Shown: positions 42,114 through 51,006, counted from the first letter of the stretch. The stretch: 64,000 bases of DNA from an uncultured Oscillibacter sp. (GCA_910583785.1 CAJTZK010000001.1:62001-126000); one strand, 5' to 3'. The notes: generated by a model from the letters alone, not told the origin. Numbers and translations: made by a program.

Positions 42114-42293
42114 GTGTCCCTTAAAATAAGATTACAGCTATTTTTGGAAGAAACAGGAACAACGCAAGCGCATGTGGCTAAATCAATTGGAATGCACAGA
42201 GTTTGCCTAAATCAGTGGTTAAAGGGACACAGACCTTTACCGCCCGCCTGGATCGACAAAGTTGACCAATATCTAATCCAGTGCGGTTATTAA
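42114..42293 (+). CDS. 59-residue HTH protein with GTG start
   Basis: GTG 42114 is preceded by GTAGGAGGTGAAACA, an excellent ribosome site. Helix-turn-helix: F-L-E-E-T-G-T-T-Q-A-H-V-A-K-S-I-G-M-H-R then L-N-Q-W-L-K-G. Short XRE-like protein, probably a regulator of the region around it. It would be missed by length-limited gene finding. Confidence 0.7.
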   Translation: MSLKIRLQLFLEETGTTQAHVAKSIGMHRVCLNQWLKGHRPLPPAWIDKVDQYLIQCGY

Positions 42294-42568
42294 CTATGTT
42301 GTCAAACTTGTCGTTCAAGTTTGATATCTCCTTTCAAAAGAGGGGCTGAACGCCAAACCAGCCCCCGCCTAATATCGCCGGGGAAACCCGTTGATATAAC
42401 TCTGATAGCATCGGAGCAGACGCACAAACGGTACATTCTTAAATGCACCAATTGTCTTATACTTCATTAAACAACGGCCATATTTCTCATTCATTTTGCA
42501 AAGCGGGATTTATCGTTTGTGCGTCACATTTCTAAAGAAACACGAAACATGATACAGGAGGAAACCAG
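42294..42568. other. Structured non-coding stretch of 275 bp
   Basis: Several hairpins in a row: 9 bp 42302-42310 with 42316-42324; 7 bp 42342-42348 with 42359-42365; an alternative 5-bp pairing 42363-42367 with 42379-42383 that competes with it; 7 bp 42400-42406 with 42410-42416; and a long-range 11-bp inverted repeat 42419-42429 with 42515-42525. No reading frame. This density suggests a structured RNA or a replication origin. Confidence 0.6.
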
Positions 42569-42889
42569 ATGAAAAAGAAAGTAATTTTGACAATGCGAAT
42601 GGCACGATACCTTGTTGATGCAGGGTTTAAGGTTGTAGCCACTGTTCCAGACAGGCGTGATATTAGCCGGAATGTTTGGGTGTTTGAGAGAACACCTGAG
42701 TTTGACGCTGCATGTGACGATTATATTAAGATGTCAAAGATTCCGAAGCGAAATGATTTGATGCAACGTATTAGAGCATACAGCGAACTATCCGCCAATA
42801 AAAAAGCATATGTATGTAGTCTGCCAACAGAAGAGCGTACAGCGGCTTTTGAGGCAATGGCTGGATTTGGAGGTGGCGAAAATGCTTAA
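42569..42889 (+). CDS. DUF5659-like small protein
   Basis: 106 residues. M-A-R-Y-L-V-D-A-G-F-K-V-V-A-T-V then V-W-V-F-E-R-T-P-E-F-D-A-A-C-D-D-Y: the beta-helix-beta pattern of DUF5659-type phage proteins. The rest is helical with a Gly-rich end. Strong RBS ACAGGAGGAAACC. Similar but shorter proteins occur at 45767 and, with less similarity, 45994. Role unknown. Confidence 0.5.
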   Translation: MKKKVILTMRMARYLVDAGFKVVATVPDRRDISRNVWVFERTPEFDAACDDYIKMSKIPKRNDLMQRIRAYSELSANKKAYVCSLPTEERTAAFEAMAGFGGGENA

Positions 42890-43412
42890 ACTGTATTACA
42901 AGTTGCTTTGCATTTTACGCAACCTCAAAACACAAATCCGCCTTAAACGTAGGGGGATAGAAGTAGATTATGTAGGCTCACATAGTGAGATTGTAAACCT
43001 CCATGATGGACTTTTCCTGATGCAAAATGGTTTTGTCCCTGCCAGAGTCATACATGTCGGTAGACGTGGAAATGATGATCTATTTTGCTTTATCCGTACT
43101 CCGCTACTGCTGATGCTAATGCAGCAATATCAAGCAAGAATCCGCAAGAGTACGGAGATCATTAATGCCAATTATGATTATCTCTTGGATGAACTGGCAG
43201 AGGGCGCAATGCCGGAGAGCCGCATATCTCCAATTGACTCTGAAGCGTTATCTGAGATTTTTGCACCACACAAATGTTTGAAAGAGGCGTTTGTTTATGT
43301 GGAATGGCCTGTTGATATGCGCCAAAAGTACATCGCTGCCACACCACAAATCCGTAGTAAAATGATTGATGCGGCCTTAAACGGAGAAATAGCATATGGT
43401 GCAGCAGAGTAA
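42882..43412 (+). CDS. Unknown element protein with helical C terminus
   Basis: 176 residues from ATG 42882 (GGAGGTGGCGAAA upstream; the longer frame from 42810 is rejected). Beginning is basic and helical (L-C-I-L-R-N-L-K-T-Q-I-R-L-K-R-R), followed by a compact domain with F-C-F-I-R-T-P-L-L-L-M-L-M-Q-Q. Overlaps the previous gene by 8 bases. Not recognised. In the replication-type part of the element. Confidence 0.5.
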   Translation: MLKLYYKLLCILRNLKTQIRLKRRGIEVDYVGSHSEIVNLHDGLFLMQNGFVPARVIHVGRRGNDDLFCFIRTPLLLMLMQQYQARIRKSTEIINANYDYLLDELAEGAMPESRISPIDSEALSEIFAPHKCLKEAFVYVEWPVDMRQKYIAATPQIRSKMIDAALNGEIAYGAAE

Positions 43413-43926
43413 TAGACCGGGGATACTCTTGTACTTTGATTTGGTGCAACCGCTCCTATCGCAACTAAATGATGAGCAGGTAGGCCAGCTATTCCGCGCC
43501 GCTTTTGAATACGGCCAGCATGGTACAGTGCCGTCTTTTGAGCCAGGAATTGTCAGCATGGCATGGGCGCTGCTTCAACCGGCTATTGAACGAGATGGTG
43601 AACGATACAACGAAACAATCTTACAGCGAAAGTATGCTGTATACGTTCGGGAGCAAAAGCGAAACAAGATGAATCCCATTTCGTATGAGGATTTTAAGCG
43701 TAGAAGTGATAATGATAGATGTCACTCGACATCGACCGATAACGACCGACATCGACCGATAACGGGTGATAACGGAAGATATCCAACTACAACTACAAAA
43801 TCAAATACAAACACAAATACAACTCCAAACACAACCTCAACTACAGCTACAATCACAGAAACAAGCATCGACGCTTGCGCTGAGATCAATGAGGATGGAG
43901 AGTATGAGGATAATTTGCCGTTTTAA
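43396..43926 (+). CDS. DUF6291-like replication protein with Thr/Asn-rich tail
   Basis: 176 residues. N-terminal domain I-L-L-Y-F-D-L-V-Q-P-L-L-S-Q-L-N-D-E-Q-V-G-Q-L-F-R-A-A-F-E-Y is the DUF6291 pattern found in phage replication initiator modules. After residue 95 the protein turns to low-complexity Asp/Arg then Thr/Asn repeats, encoded by C-A-A-A-T-A-C-A repeats from about 43786, followed by an acidic end. This half may be disordered or still evolving. Normally a DNA-binding second domain follows; it is missing or replaced. Confidence 0.55.
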   Translation: MVQQSNRPGILLYFDLVQPLLSQLNDEQVGQLFRAAFEYGQHGTVPSFEPGIVSMAWALLQPAIERDGERYNETILQRKYAVYVREQKRNKMNPISYEDFKRRSDNDRCHSTSTDNDRHRPITGDNGRYPTTTTKSNTNTNTTPNTTSTTATITETSIDACAEINEDGEYEDNLPF

Positions 43927-43941
43927 GGCTTGATATTTTGC

Positions 43942-43977
43942 GGGAAGGGGCAGCTAAAGCTGTTGTCCCTTCCTTTA
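43942..43977 (+). terminator. Terminator at the end of the early group
   Basis: Stem 43943-43949 with 43967-43973 plus inner CAGC 43951-43954 with GCTG 43959-43962, then TTTAT. It separates early from late genes. Confidence 0.7.
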
Positions 43978-44138
43978 TACGGTTGATACAATAAAATAGT
44001 GCATTTCCGAGGCTGTACGGCTTTGTATGGCTGAGGGGAATAGAGAGATACCCCTATACCTTACTGCGGCTGTGCAGCCTCAAAAATAACTGGAATACAG
44101 TAAGAAAAATGTAAACGATGTAAAGGAAGGAGGGAGCT

Positions 44139-44564
44139 ATGCTTGATTTGAGAAAACAGCAACTAATTGAGCTTAGATTGAAATACCCAACCATGGGAAG
44201 CACTGAGCTTGCTAAAAAGATCGGTGTTTCACGGCAATCAATTTGGGAATGGAGTAAGCAAGCTGAGGTACAGGCAGAGCTTGACCGCCGCTTACGGGAA
44301 ATCAACCAGGAAGCTAACGTACACTTGAAGTCATGTACAAATAAGCTTATGAATGAAATGCTAAACCTTGCGCTCGACAAAAGCACTGAAGCGCGTGTTC
44401 GCAACAGTGCCTTACAATATCTGATTGATCGAAGCATGGGTAAAGCCGCCGATCAAGTGAATATTGATTTGCAAGATACTACTGATAGCGCCGATGTGCT
44501 ACAAGGCTTTAAGGACTTTTTGAAAGAAAGCGGATATCTGAAAAAGGAGAAACAAAATGGTTGA
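44139..44564 (+). CDS. Small terminase-like HTH protein
   Basis: 141 residues. Helix-turn-helix near residues 20-45 (S-T-E-L-A-K-K-I-G-V-S-R-Q-S-I-W-E-W) binds DNA; a helical middle (C-T-N-K-L-M-N-E-M-L) would oligomerise. Position before the large terminase (with other genes between) and size fit a phage small terminase subunit that selects DNA for packaging. GGAAGGAGGGAGC precedes ATG 44139. Homology itself was not checked. Confidence 0.65.
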   Translation: MLDLRKQQLIELRLKYPTMGSTELAKKIGVSRQSIWEWSKQAEVQAELDRRLREINQEANVHLKSCTNKLMNEMLNLALDKSTEARVRNSALQYLIDRSMGKAADQVNIDLQDTTDSADVLQGFKDFLKESGYLKKEKQNG

Positions 44565-44841
44565 AGTAAGAAATGCTGGTTTCCTCCAGGCGGATTTTCA
44601 AACGGGGGACTCTATTACTGATTTCATCTACGGCGAAATTAAGAGACGCAAGCCCGGATGGAATGCAAACACTCTTCATTTTCTGGAACTGACCGCCGGA
44701 GCTGAGTTTGGCTTTAATCTGGATGGTTGGGATTGGATTGCGACAGATGGTAAGTGGACTGGCAGTAATTGCCTTATCCATAATCTATACCTCAATCAGC
44801 CTGTAAGCAATTTGCGGATGGCTTTTAGATTTGATGATTAG
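44557..44841 (+). CDS. Unknown small element protein
   Basis: 94 residues, overlapping the terminase gene by 8 bases. Tryptophan-rich middle (F-N-L-D-G-W-D-W-I-A-T-D-G-K-W) and beta-type end (R-M-A-F-R-F-D-D). RBS AAAAAGGAGAAAC. Not recognised. Confidence 0.5.
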   Translation: MVEVRNAGFLQADFQTGDSITDFIYGEIKRRKPGWNANTLHFLELTAGAEFGFNLDGWDWIATDGKWTGSNCLIHNLYLNQPVSNLRMAFRFDD

Positions 44842-44975
44842 TCTATAAAGGTACACCTTAATAGATACATAGAACGTCCATCAAAACCACAATTTTTGCT
44901 GTCCATAAAGTTTAGAAAATATTTATAGATATGTCTATAAAATGTATTGACTTTTATAGACTATGGCGCTATAAT
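44841..44975 (+). promoter_or_regulatory. Recombinase promoter with five repeated binding motifs
   Basis: TTGACT 44947-44952, 17-bp spacer, TATAAT 44970-44975. Motif G-T-C-T-A-T-A-A-A (or inverse) at 44841, 44901 (one mismatch), 44922 (inverse), 44933 and 44953 (inverse, in the spacer). The pair at 44922-44941 forms a perfect 8-bp inverted repeat. This fits an autoregulated resolvase site or a res-like recombination site. Confidence 0.65.
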
Positions 44976-45002
44976 AGTAAAAAAGCGTTGGAGGTAATCA
45001 CA

Positions 45003-45626
45003 GTGGAGGATAACCGTACTTACTATTATGGGCGTGTTTCTTCGACAGATCAAAATTTAGATAGACAGTTGGAAGCGTTTTATAGTTTGGGTGCGACCGA
45101 CCGCTTTATAATTACAGACAAGGCAAGTGGCAAAGACTTTGACCGCCCTGGATACGCTTCACTCAAAAGCGCAACAGGTTTGCGCCGTGGTGATACTTTG
45201 GTAGTCAAGAGCCTTGACCGCCTGGGCCGTAATAAGGAAGCTATCAAGAAAGAGCTACAATGGTTTAAGGATGCTGGTATCCGCCTTAAAATAATCGACT
45301 TGCCCACTACCATGATGGATTTACCAGAGGGGCAAGATTGGATTATTGATATGGTCAATAATATTCTGCTTGAAGTATTATCTTCAATGGCAGAGCAAGA
45401 GCGCTTGACGATTAAAAAGCGTCAAGCTGAGGGGATTGCTTGCGCTAAGGAAAAGGGTAAGCACCTGGGCAGACCAGCAGCAACATATCCGCAAGGATGG
45501 AACGATATATATTCTTCCTGGAAGCGGGGGGAGTTGACAGCAAAAGCGGCAACTGCAAAGCTCAATCTTAAACGTGCAACATTCTACAATTTGGTCAATC
45601 GGTTTGAACACGAACAACAGCAATAA
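45003..45626 (+). CDS. Small serine recombinase (resolvase/invertase type)
   Basis: 207 residues from GTG 45003, after TTGGAGGTAATCACA; a longer frame from 44931 overlaps the promoter and is rejected. Catalytic Ser13 in Y-Y-Y-G-R-V-S-S-T-D-Q-N, R-x-x-R-G-D-T-L near residue 65-72 and the D-R-L-G-R-N motif near 78-83, long helix, then a C-terminal HTH (K-A-A-T-A-K-L-N-L-K-R-A-T). Size fits resolvases and DNA invertases. It stands between the terminase genes, an unusual place, and could resolve multimers or flip a segment. A hairpin follows the stop (45631-45660). Confidence 0.85.
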   Translation: MEDNRTYYYGRVSSTDQNLDRQLEAFYSLGATDRFIITDKASGKDFDRPGYASLKSATGLRRGDTLVVKSLDRLGRNKEAIKKELQWFKDAGIRLKIIDLPTTMMDLPEGQDWIIDMVNNILLEVLSSMAEQERLTIKKRQAEGIACAKEKGKHLGRPAATYPQGWNDIYSSWKRGELTAKAATAKLNLKRATFYNLVNRFEHEQQQ

Positions 45627-45766
45627 AACTTTGCGGGCCGTGTCCCTTTTGGGGATGCGGCCTTGCTATATCCATGGGAGGGGAGTACCCTTCTATTTTC
45701 AGCAGCGCAAAGGAGCGGTGCGGTTATCCTCACAATTTTTTGCAATATTTTGAAACCAGGTGAACC

Positions 45767-45976
45767 ATGCACAAACAAAAATTAACCCCTTGCATAGCTG
45801 TATTCGGTGATGCAATCGCAGAACTGTTGCAGGCGGGCTTCAGGCCGGTGCATGATATCCGGCCACGCATTATTAGCAACTATTATCTCTTGCGCACGGA
45901 CAAAGCGGGGCAGCGCAAGTTATTCTACTACGGCAAAAAGCTACAGAAATATTTCGACAACAAAGTAAAATCTTGA
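45767..45976 (+). CDS. Small DUF5659-like protein
   Basis: 69 residues. C-I-A-V-F-G-D-A-I-A-E-L-L-Q-A-G-F-R-P-V-H-D-I-R-P then Y-Y-L-L-R-T-D-K: same beta-helix-beta order as the protein at 42569. Overlaps the next frame's older start. No ribosome site stronger than AACCAGGTGAACC. Role unknown. Confidence 0.45.
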   Translation: MHKQKLTPCIAVFGDAIAELLQAGFRPVHDIRPRIISNYYLLRTDKAGQRKLFYYGKKLQKYFDNKVKS

Positions 45977-45993
45977 CTGGGGAGGTGGGCAAA

Positions 45994-46203
45994 TTGGATT
46001 ATATTCTTGTTAGGGGAGTCGCAGCCATTAAAGAACTGTCAGATGCCGGTTGTTCGTCTATCCCATGTTCACAACTGTCAGATAATGACCGTATTATCAA
46101 CACATATTCTGCTGGCAACGATCTTAATTATGCTCACCTTTTCCCTTATTCGACGCGGCTGGAGTGGTTGATAAGGCGGGGTGCAATATTAGATGAGCCT
46201 TAA
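45994..46203 (+). CDS. Small unknown protein before the large terminase
   Basis: 69 residues from TTG 45994, which has GGGGAGGTGG six bases upstream; the TTG at 45973 lacks this. A-A-I-K-E-L-S-D-A-G-C resembles the L-x-x-A-G-F of the two neighbours, suggesting a diverged member of the same family. Overlaps the terminase start by 11 bases. Confidence 0.45.
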   Translation: MDYILVRGVAAIKELSDAGCSSIPCSQLSDNDRIINTYSAGNDLNYAHLFPYSTRLEWLIRRGAILDEP

Positions 46204-47917
46204 CATCATGCAGCTTGTCACTAAGGATGACAGCGCTCTATTATACCGATATATCGTAGAATTGTACGGCGCAGATCAGGCAGAAAAAATTTTGGAAAAG
46301 TATGGCGGAAACCTATGGGGCAGAGATGGCCTTGCCTATATTATTGGGCGGGTGTCTCTGCCTTTTTTCTGTCAATATTTTTTGCAAGACACTTTCCGCC
46401 CAAAAGCTGACAATGCGGCGCGTGGGCTGGCCCCATTCCATTTTGAGGTATGGGGGGCTTTGGATGATATGTTTGTCAAAGACCAATTTGACAAGCTGGA
46501 GTTGGTAATGCCCCGTGGATCGTCCAAAACTACAACGTGCGATTTTGCGCTAACGGTATGGGCGCACTGTTACAAGCTGTCTGTGTATACACTGATTTGC
46601 GGAAAGACAGAGCAAGATGCTGTTGAGTTTGTACGCAATGTTCGTACAGCGTTAGAGGATAATCCATATATCAATGCGGCCTTTGGAAATTTGTTGAACC
46701 CCAAAAACAAACGATTGGTATGTAACTCCCTGGAATTGGAGTTGACCAATGGGACAAAGGTACAGGCGATCAGCTCTACCAGCTCCATGCGTGGAAAGAA
46801 GTTTGGGAACTACCGTCCATCTCTGATTATTGCAGACGATTATCAGGGAAAGGCCGATATTCTGACACAGGAGGCGCGAGATCGTAAGTATAACACATGG
46901 GTAGAGGATTGCCAATATGCCGGTGATACCGCCGTCTATCGTGACGGGAAAAAGGTCAAGGCCGCAACAAAACTTATAGTGTTGGGGACTCTGATGCACA
47001 GGGATTGCTTTATGTCCCGGCTACTGAAAGATAACAGCTATCGCCATATTGTGCGGCGTGTTATAGATGTGGAAGATGTTGACGCTTATTTTAACTCTGG
47101 CCTATGGGCTGAGTTTAAGGCAATCTTGTTCAATCCCAAAGACCCCATAGCGAAAGACAATGCTATGGAGTTTTACTTTGCCCATGCTGAGGAAATGCGC
47201 TTTGATACACTATGGCCGGATAAATATGATTGCCTCGACCTTGCAATCAACTACTATTATCCTAACCCGGCCAGTTTTAAGCAGGAATATCAGAATGATA
47301 TTTCAAAGATAGGGGAAAAGGCATTTCATGCCGTCAAGACTGTTTCAGCGGATGAGCTGGAAAACAATACGTTTGATTTGTCTATCCTGGTGTGTGACCC
47401 CGCTGTCGAAACCAGCAAGCAAAATGACTTTACAGCCCTTTGTGTAGCGTCGAAAACAAGCAATGGTTTCCGCTGGATTCGCAAAGGGGAGATTGCCCGC
47501 TATACCTTTGATGCCTATATCAATCGTGTTGTGGAGCTGTTGGAAGCCTATGAGGATATTTCTTATATTTGGGTGGAAAAGAACACCTATAACGGTGCGG
47601 ATGTGCGGGAAATCCGCAAGCGGATCATGGAACATGACACGTTGAAGCGACGCAAGATTGAGATTATCAATGAGCGCCAAACAAAAAACAAAGAAGCAAA
47701 GATTAGAGCTATCGGCGGTAAGGTGGACAGCGGTTATATCGTCTTTAATCAGGACGATGAGCCGTTTTATTCTCAGGTTCTGGCCTACGAAGGAGAGGGG
47801 TACACCTTACACGATGATGCGCCGGATGCAGTAGCAGAGGCCGATAGACTTTTGGAAACATTGAAGCAAACACTTCCTACCATGCGGGTTTACGACCTGT
47901 CTATGTTGGGATTGTGA
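46193..47917 (+). CDS. Terminase large subunit
   Basis: 574 residues. ATPase domain: Walker A M-P-R-G-S-S-K-T-T-T near 106-115 and Walker B L-I-I-A-D-D near 211-216. Nuclease domain: D in I-L-V-C-D-P-A-V-E-T near 400, then V-E-K-N-T-Y-N-G and D-D-A-P-D-A-V-A near the end. It cuts and pumps DNA into the capsid through the portal. RBS not strong; translation is coupled to the upstream gene by overlap. Confidence 0.9.
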   Translation: MSLNIMQLVTKDDSALLYRYIVELYGADQAEKILEKYGGNLWGRDGLAYIIGRVSLPFFCQYFLQDTFRPKADNAARGLAPFHFEVWGALDDMFVKDQFDKLELVMPRGSSKTTTCDFALTVWAHCYKLSVYTLICGKTEQDAVEFVRNVRTALEDNPYINAAFGNLLNPKNKRLVCNSLELELTNGTKVQAISSTSSMRGKKFGNYRPSLIIADDYQGKADILTQEARDRKYNTWVEDCQYAGDTAVYRDGKKVKAATKLIVLGTLMHRDCFMSRLLKDNSYRHIVRRVIDVEDVDAYFNSGLWAEFKAILFNPKDPIAKDNAMEFYFAHAEEMRFDTLWPDKYDCLDLAINYYYPNPASFKQEYQNDISKIGEKAFHAVKTVSADELENNTFDLSILVCDPAVETSKQNDFTALCVASKTSNGFRWIRKGEIARYTFDAYINRVVELLEAYEDISYIWVEKNTYNGADVREIRKRIMEHDTLKRRKIEIINERQTKNKEAKIRAIGGKVDSGYIVFNQDDEPFYSQVLAYEGEGYTLHDDAPDAVAEADRLLETLKQTLPTMRVYDLSMLGL

Positions 47918-47928
47918 GGGGGTGGACT

Positions 47929-49179
47929 ATGGATAGAATAACACTGATAAAACAGATGGTCGCTGAGTACCAGACGATGTTGCCAGCATATACAGTTATG
48001 CAGCGCTATTATTGCGGAGATCACGATATTGTTTATAAGGTTTGGAGTAACCCTAAGCGGTGTAACAAAATTTGCATTGAAAACTTTATTTCAAAATTTG
48101 TGGATGAGGAAGTCAATTATGTTTTGGGTAATCCCCTCAGTTTTGTATCAAAATCGGGAAATCCTGATATTATCCGGGCGATTGAAACAAACCTGTTCCA
48201 CTGGAAGACAAACCATAATTCGCTTATGATGCGGGATCTGGAGATTTACGGAAAAGTTTACTCCTTATCATATATTGATCGTAAAGGTAGGTACTGTGAA
48301 CGGATTCTAAATCCAACAAATGCTATCGCATACTGCGATGACGACGGTATACCTCAGTTGTTTATTCACTTCTACAAAAAGAAATATGACAATGATTCCT
48401 ATTATGACGTGTACGATAGAGACGGAAATATAGAGGTATACCGCAACGGCCTATTGGTTAATCGGGAAAGACACATGTTCCAGGGTTGTCCGGTGTCTGT
48501 CTGTGAAATGGAAAATATCTGCGAAACAATTTTTTCTAAAATCCGTCATTTGCAAGATACCTATAACGAAACATTAAGCGATCAAGCGTCTATTGTGGGA
48601 GACTATCGCAATGCCTATTTGGTTGTTACCGGCGTAGAGGTCAATGACGAAATTGCAAAACGGATGGAGGATCATGGATTACTTAATCTGCCCTCAGATA
48701 AAAATGCAGGTGTTCATTGGCTCATGAAAGATATGAATGATGCGTATATCCAGAATATTCTTAACGATTTGCGCAACGCTATGTATTCTGCCTGCAACCA
48801 CATCGACAGCAATGAGAAATTGCAGAGTAATACAAGCTCTTTGGCGATTCGTTCACGGCTGATTTTCTTGGAACAGCGGGCAAAATCCATGTTTGACTAT
48901 ATCCAAGATGCAATCTATGACCGTATAGAACGTCTTTTTGAGTACCTGTCACTAAAAGGATATCAATACAACGTAGACGATGTGCAAATCAATTATACGC
49001 CTAATATTCCCGTTGACCTTGTGACTACGGTACAGGTTATCTCACAATTGGGTGAAAAACTCAGCACGGAAACTGCGTTATCTCTGCTGCCATTTGTGGA
49101 GAGTCCGGCTATTGAGCTGGAGAAAATCAAAAAGGAACGGGCTGAGGCTGAGACTATCGACCTTGATAAGTTGGGGTAA
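47929..49179 (+). CDS. Portal protein, SPP1 gp6-like
   Basis: 416 residues from ATG 47929 after GAGGGGGTGGACT; a GTG at 47914 is less likely. N-terminal Y-Y-C-G-D-H-D-I, V-L-G-N-P-L-S, and the S-L-S-Y-I-D-R-K-G-R-Y section, with a long helix G-L-L-N-L-P-S-D then S-S-L-A-I-R-S-R-L-I-F-L-E. These fit the SPP1 gp6-type portal. The portal is the dodecameric gate for DNA. Follows the terminase by 11 bases. Confidence 0.8.
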   Translation: MDRITLIKQMVAEYQTMLPAYTVMQRYYCGDHDIVYKVWSNPKRCNKICIENFISKFVDEEVNYVLGNPLSFVSKSGNPDIIRAIETNLFHWKTNHNSLMMRDLEIYGKVYSLSYIDRKGRYCERILNPTNAIAYCDDDGIPQLFIHFYKKKYDNDSYYDVYDRDGNIEVYRNGLLVNRERHMFQGCPVSVCEMENICETIFSKIRHLQDTYNETLSDQASIVGDYRNAYLVVTGVEVNDEIAKRMEDHGLLNLPSDKNAGVHWLMKDMNDAYIQNILNDLRNAMYSACNHIDSNEKLQSNTSSLAIRSRLIFLEQRAKSMFDYIQDAIYDRIERLFEYLSLKGYQYNVDDVQINYTPNIPVDLVTTVQVISQLGEKLSTETALSLLPFVESPAIELEKIKKERAEAETIDLDKLG

Positions 49180-49190
49180 GATGGTGTGGT

Positions 49191-50087
49191 ATGAGCCTTG
49201 AACAAGAAACGCTTAAAATTTACAGTATTGCAGAGAAAACAGGCGGCAAAACCACTAAGAAAGTATTACAGCAATACAAGATTACCATGAACAATATCTT
49301 AACGGAAATCGCAAAAATATCACTGGAATACAGTGTAAATGGTGAATTAAAAATCTCTCAGGCGCAACGTATTAGGGTACTGTCTCAGCTTGCCAAAACA
49401 CTTAGGGCACAATGTAAGGAGTTGGCTGATTATCAAGAATCAGAGACGGTAAAGGTAGCAGAGCAAGTGCTTAATGAGACTTATTATAGCACGGCTTATA
49501 CAATAGACAAAGGCATAGAGATTAACAAATCATTTGCTATGCTCAGTAAAGAGTTTATTGATACCGCTATTAACTTGGAAATTGACGGTAAAACATTCTC
49601 TAACCGTATTTGGGATGATTGCGCTCTGCTTGCCAATCGTGTTAAAAGCGATGTGCAGAAAGCAATGATCCAGGGTAGCAGCACAGAGAAACTTGCCCGC
49701 CAAATCAAAAAGGACTTTGGATGCAGCGCATATCAGGCCAAGAGGCTTATCAATACTGAGGTTGCTCGTGCCGTTACCACGGCACAGGATGAAGCCTATA
49801 AAAACAGTGGTGTTGTGAGTATGGTAATGTGGAGCGCTACATTGGAGGATAACACTTGCGATGAGTGTGCCAGCTATGATGGTCAATATTTTGCACTGGA
49901 CGATCATCCGGCATTGCCCGCTCATCCGGGCTGTAGATGTGCGCTTGTACCCGTTGTCCAAGGTTGGCAACCGTCTCAGAGACTGGACAATACAAGGCCG
50001 ATTGCCACGAAAGATAATCCAGACGCTAAAAAAGAGGTTGTGGATTATACAAGTGTAAGTGCCTGGATGGAGAGCAAAGGGTTATAA
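49191..50087 (+). CDS. Minor head protein, SPP1 gp7/MuF-like
   Basis: 298 residues. Helical N-terminal half; the MuF-type end reads E-V-A-R-A-V-T-T-A-Q-D-E-A-Y then C-D-E-C-A-S-Y-D-G and H-P-G-C-R-C, the typical cysteine/histidine motif. In SPP1 this protein binds the portal and is carried in the head for DNA delivery. RBS weak. Confidence 0.8.
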   Translation: MSLEQETLKIYSIAEKTGGKTTKKVLQQYKITMNNILTEIAKISLEYSVNGELKISQAQRIRVLSQLAKTLRAQCKELADYQESETVKVAEQVLNETYYSTAYTIDKGIEINKSFAMLSKEFIDTAINLEIDGKTFSNRIWDDCALLANRVKSDVQKAMIQGSSTEKLARQIKKDFGCSAYQAKRLINTEVARAVTTAQDEAYKNSGVVSMVMWSATLEDNTCDECASYDGQYFALDDHPALPAHPGCRCALVPVVQGWQPSQRLDNTRPIATKDNPDAKKEVVDYTSVSAWMESKGL

Positions 50088-50089
50088 TT

Positions 50090-50893
50090 ATGGCATTTAT
50101 GGGAGATTATTTTATTTTTGATGGGATTCCATGTACTGAATTTGGCTTACGCCTATATGAGATCAACGGAATAAATGCAGGAAACGGAAAGTTACCTTCA
50201 TTGAAAGCGCAAGAAGATAGAAGTACTACAAGATATAAAACATACTATTACGGTAGTTATTATGATGAACCACTCACTTTCAAAATGGTGTTTGGAGCAG
50301 ATAAGGCAATTGCTGATACTGGCGGATTTTTTGATAGCTGGGATCGAGAGGCAATAAGTGCATGGCTTTCACCAATAGATGGGTACAAGTGGCTGGAGAT
50401 TGAGCAGGACGATATGGAGTTTATTAGATGTCGGTGCCGTATTGAAAATCTATCTATGATTGAGCTTTGCAATGTACCTATAGCTTTTTCTTGTGAAGTG
50501 CATTGTGATTCGCCGTTTGCCTATCAGTACCCCACATCCTATCAGTATAATTGCTTTGAAAAAACAAATATATTGTTCCGCAATTTAAGCAGTTATCGCG
50601 GAGGATATCATCCAAAACTAAAAATCACGTTAAACGGTAGCAACCGTATTCAGATTATTAACCACTCGGATAATGATAAAATATTTGAATTCAAAGATTT
50701 ACCGCAAGATTATTTTCTTGTGATAGATGTTGACAACGAAAATGGTGTAATAACTAATAATATGGGGCTTAATCTCTATCCATATTTCAATTTTGAGTTT
50801 CTCAAATTAGCATATGGTGATAACCATTTAGAGGTTATTGGTAATTGTACTTTAGAGATAATTTGCGAATTCCCTATAAACGTGGGTGGCTGA
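50090..50893 (+). CDS. Dit-like distal tail protein, out of usual order
   Basis: 267 residues. N-terminal Y-F-I-F-D-G-I-P-C-T-E-F-G-L-R-L and F-K-M-V-F-G, and a late G-L-N-L-Y-P-Y-F-N-F-E-F-L-K-L-A-Y-G-D-N-H-L-E-V: the distal-tail (Sipho_tail/YomH) pattern, a ring at the tail tip. In siphophages it usually follows the tape measure gene; here it lies between the MuF gene and the scaffold. No tail-tip neighbours are seen. It is the only tail-tip protein of the element. Family call from pattern only. Confidence 0.55.
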   Translation: MAFMGDYFIFDGIPCTEFGLRLYEINGINAGNGKLPSLKAQEDRSTTRYKTYYYGSYYDEPLTFKMVFGADKAIADTGGFFDSWDREAISAWLSPIDGYKWLEIEQDDMEFIRCRCRIENLSMIELCNVPIAFSCEVHCDSPFAYQYPTSYQYNCFEKTNILFRNLSSYRGGYHPKLKITLNGSNRIQIINHSDNDKIFEFKDLPQDYFLVIDVDNENGVITNNMGLNLYPYFNFEFLKLAYGDNHLEVIGNCTLEIICEFPINVGG

Positions 50894-50914
50894 TGGCCTA
50901 TAAATTTGTTTCTC

Positions 50915-50948
50915 AAACCTCTGTTTTGTGCAGAGGTTTTGATTTTTT
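50915..50948 (+). terminator. Terminator after the Dit-like gene
   Basis: 9-bp stem 50915-50923 with 50931-50939, then GATTTTTT. It lies inside what is usually a single late operon. Confidence 0.8.
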
Positions 50949-51006
50949 AATGATGAATGTACCGGGCGTTATGTACGAATGGTGCGGGCATTAAGGAGGA
51001 CATAAA

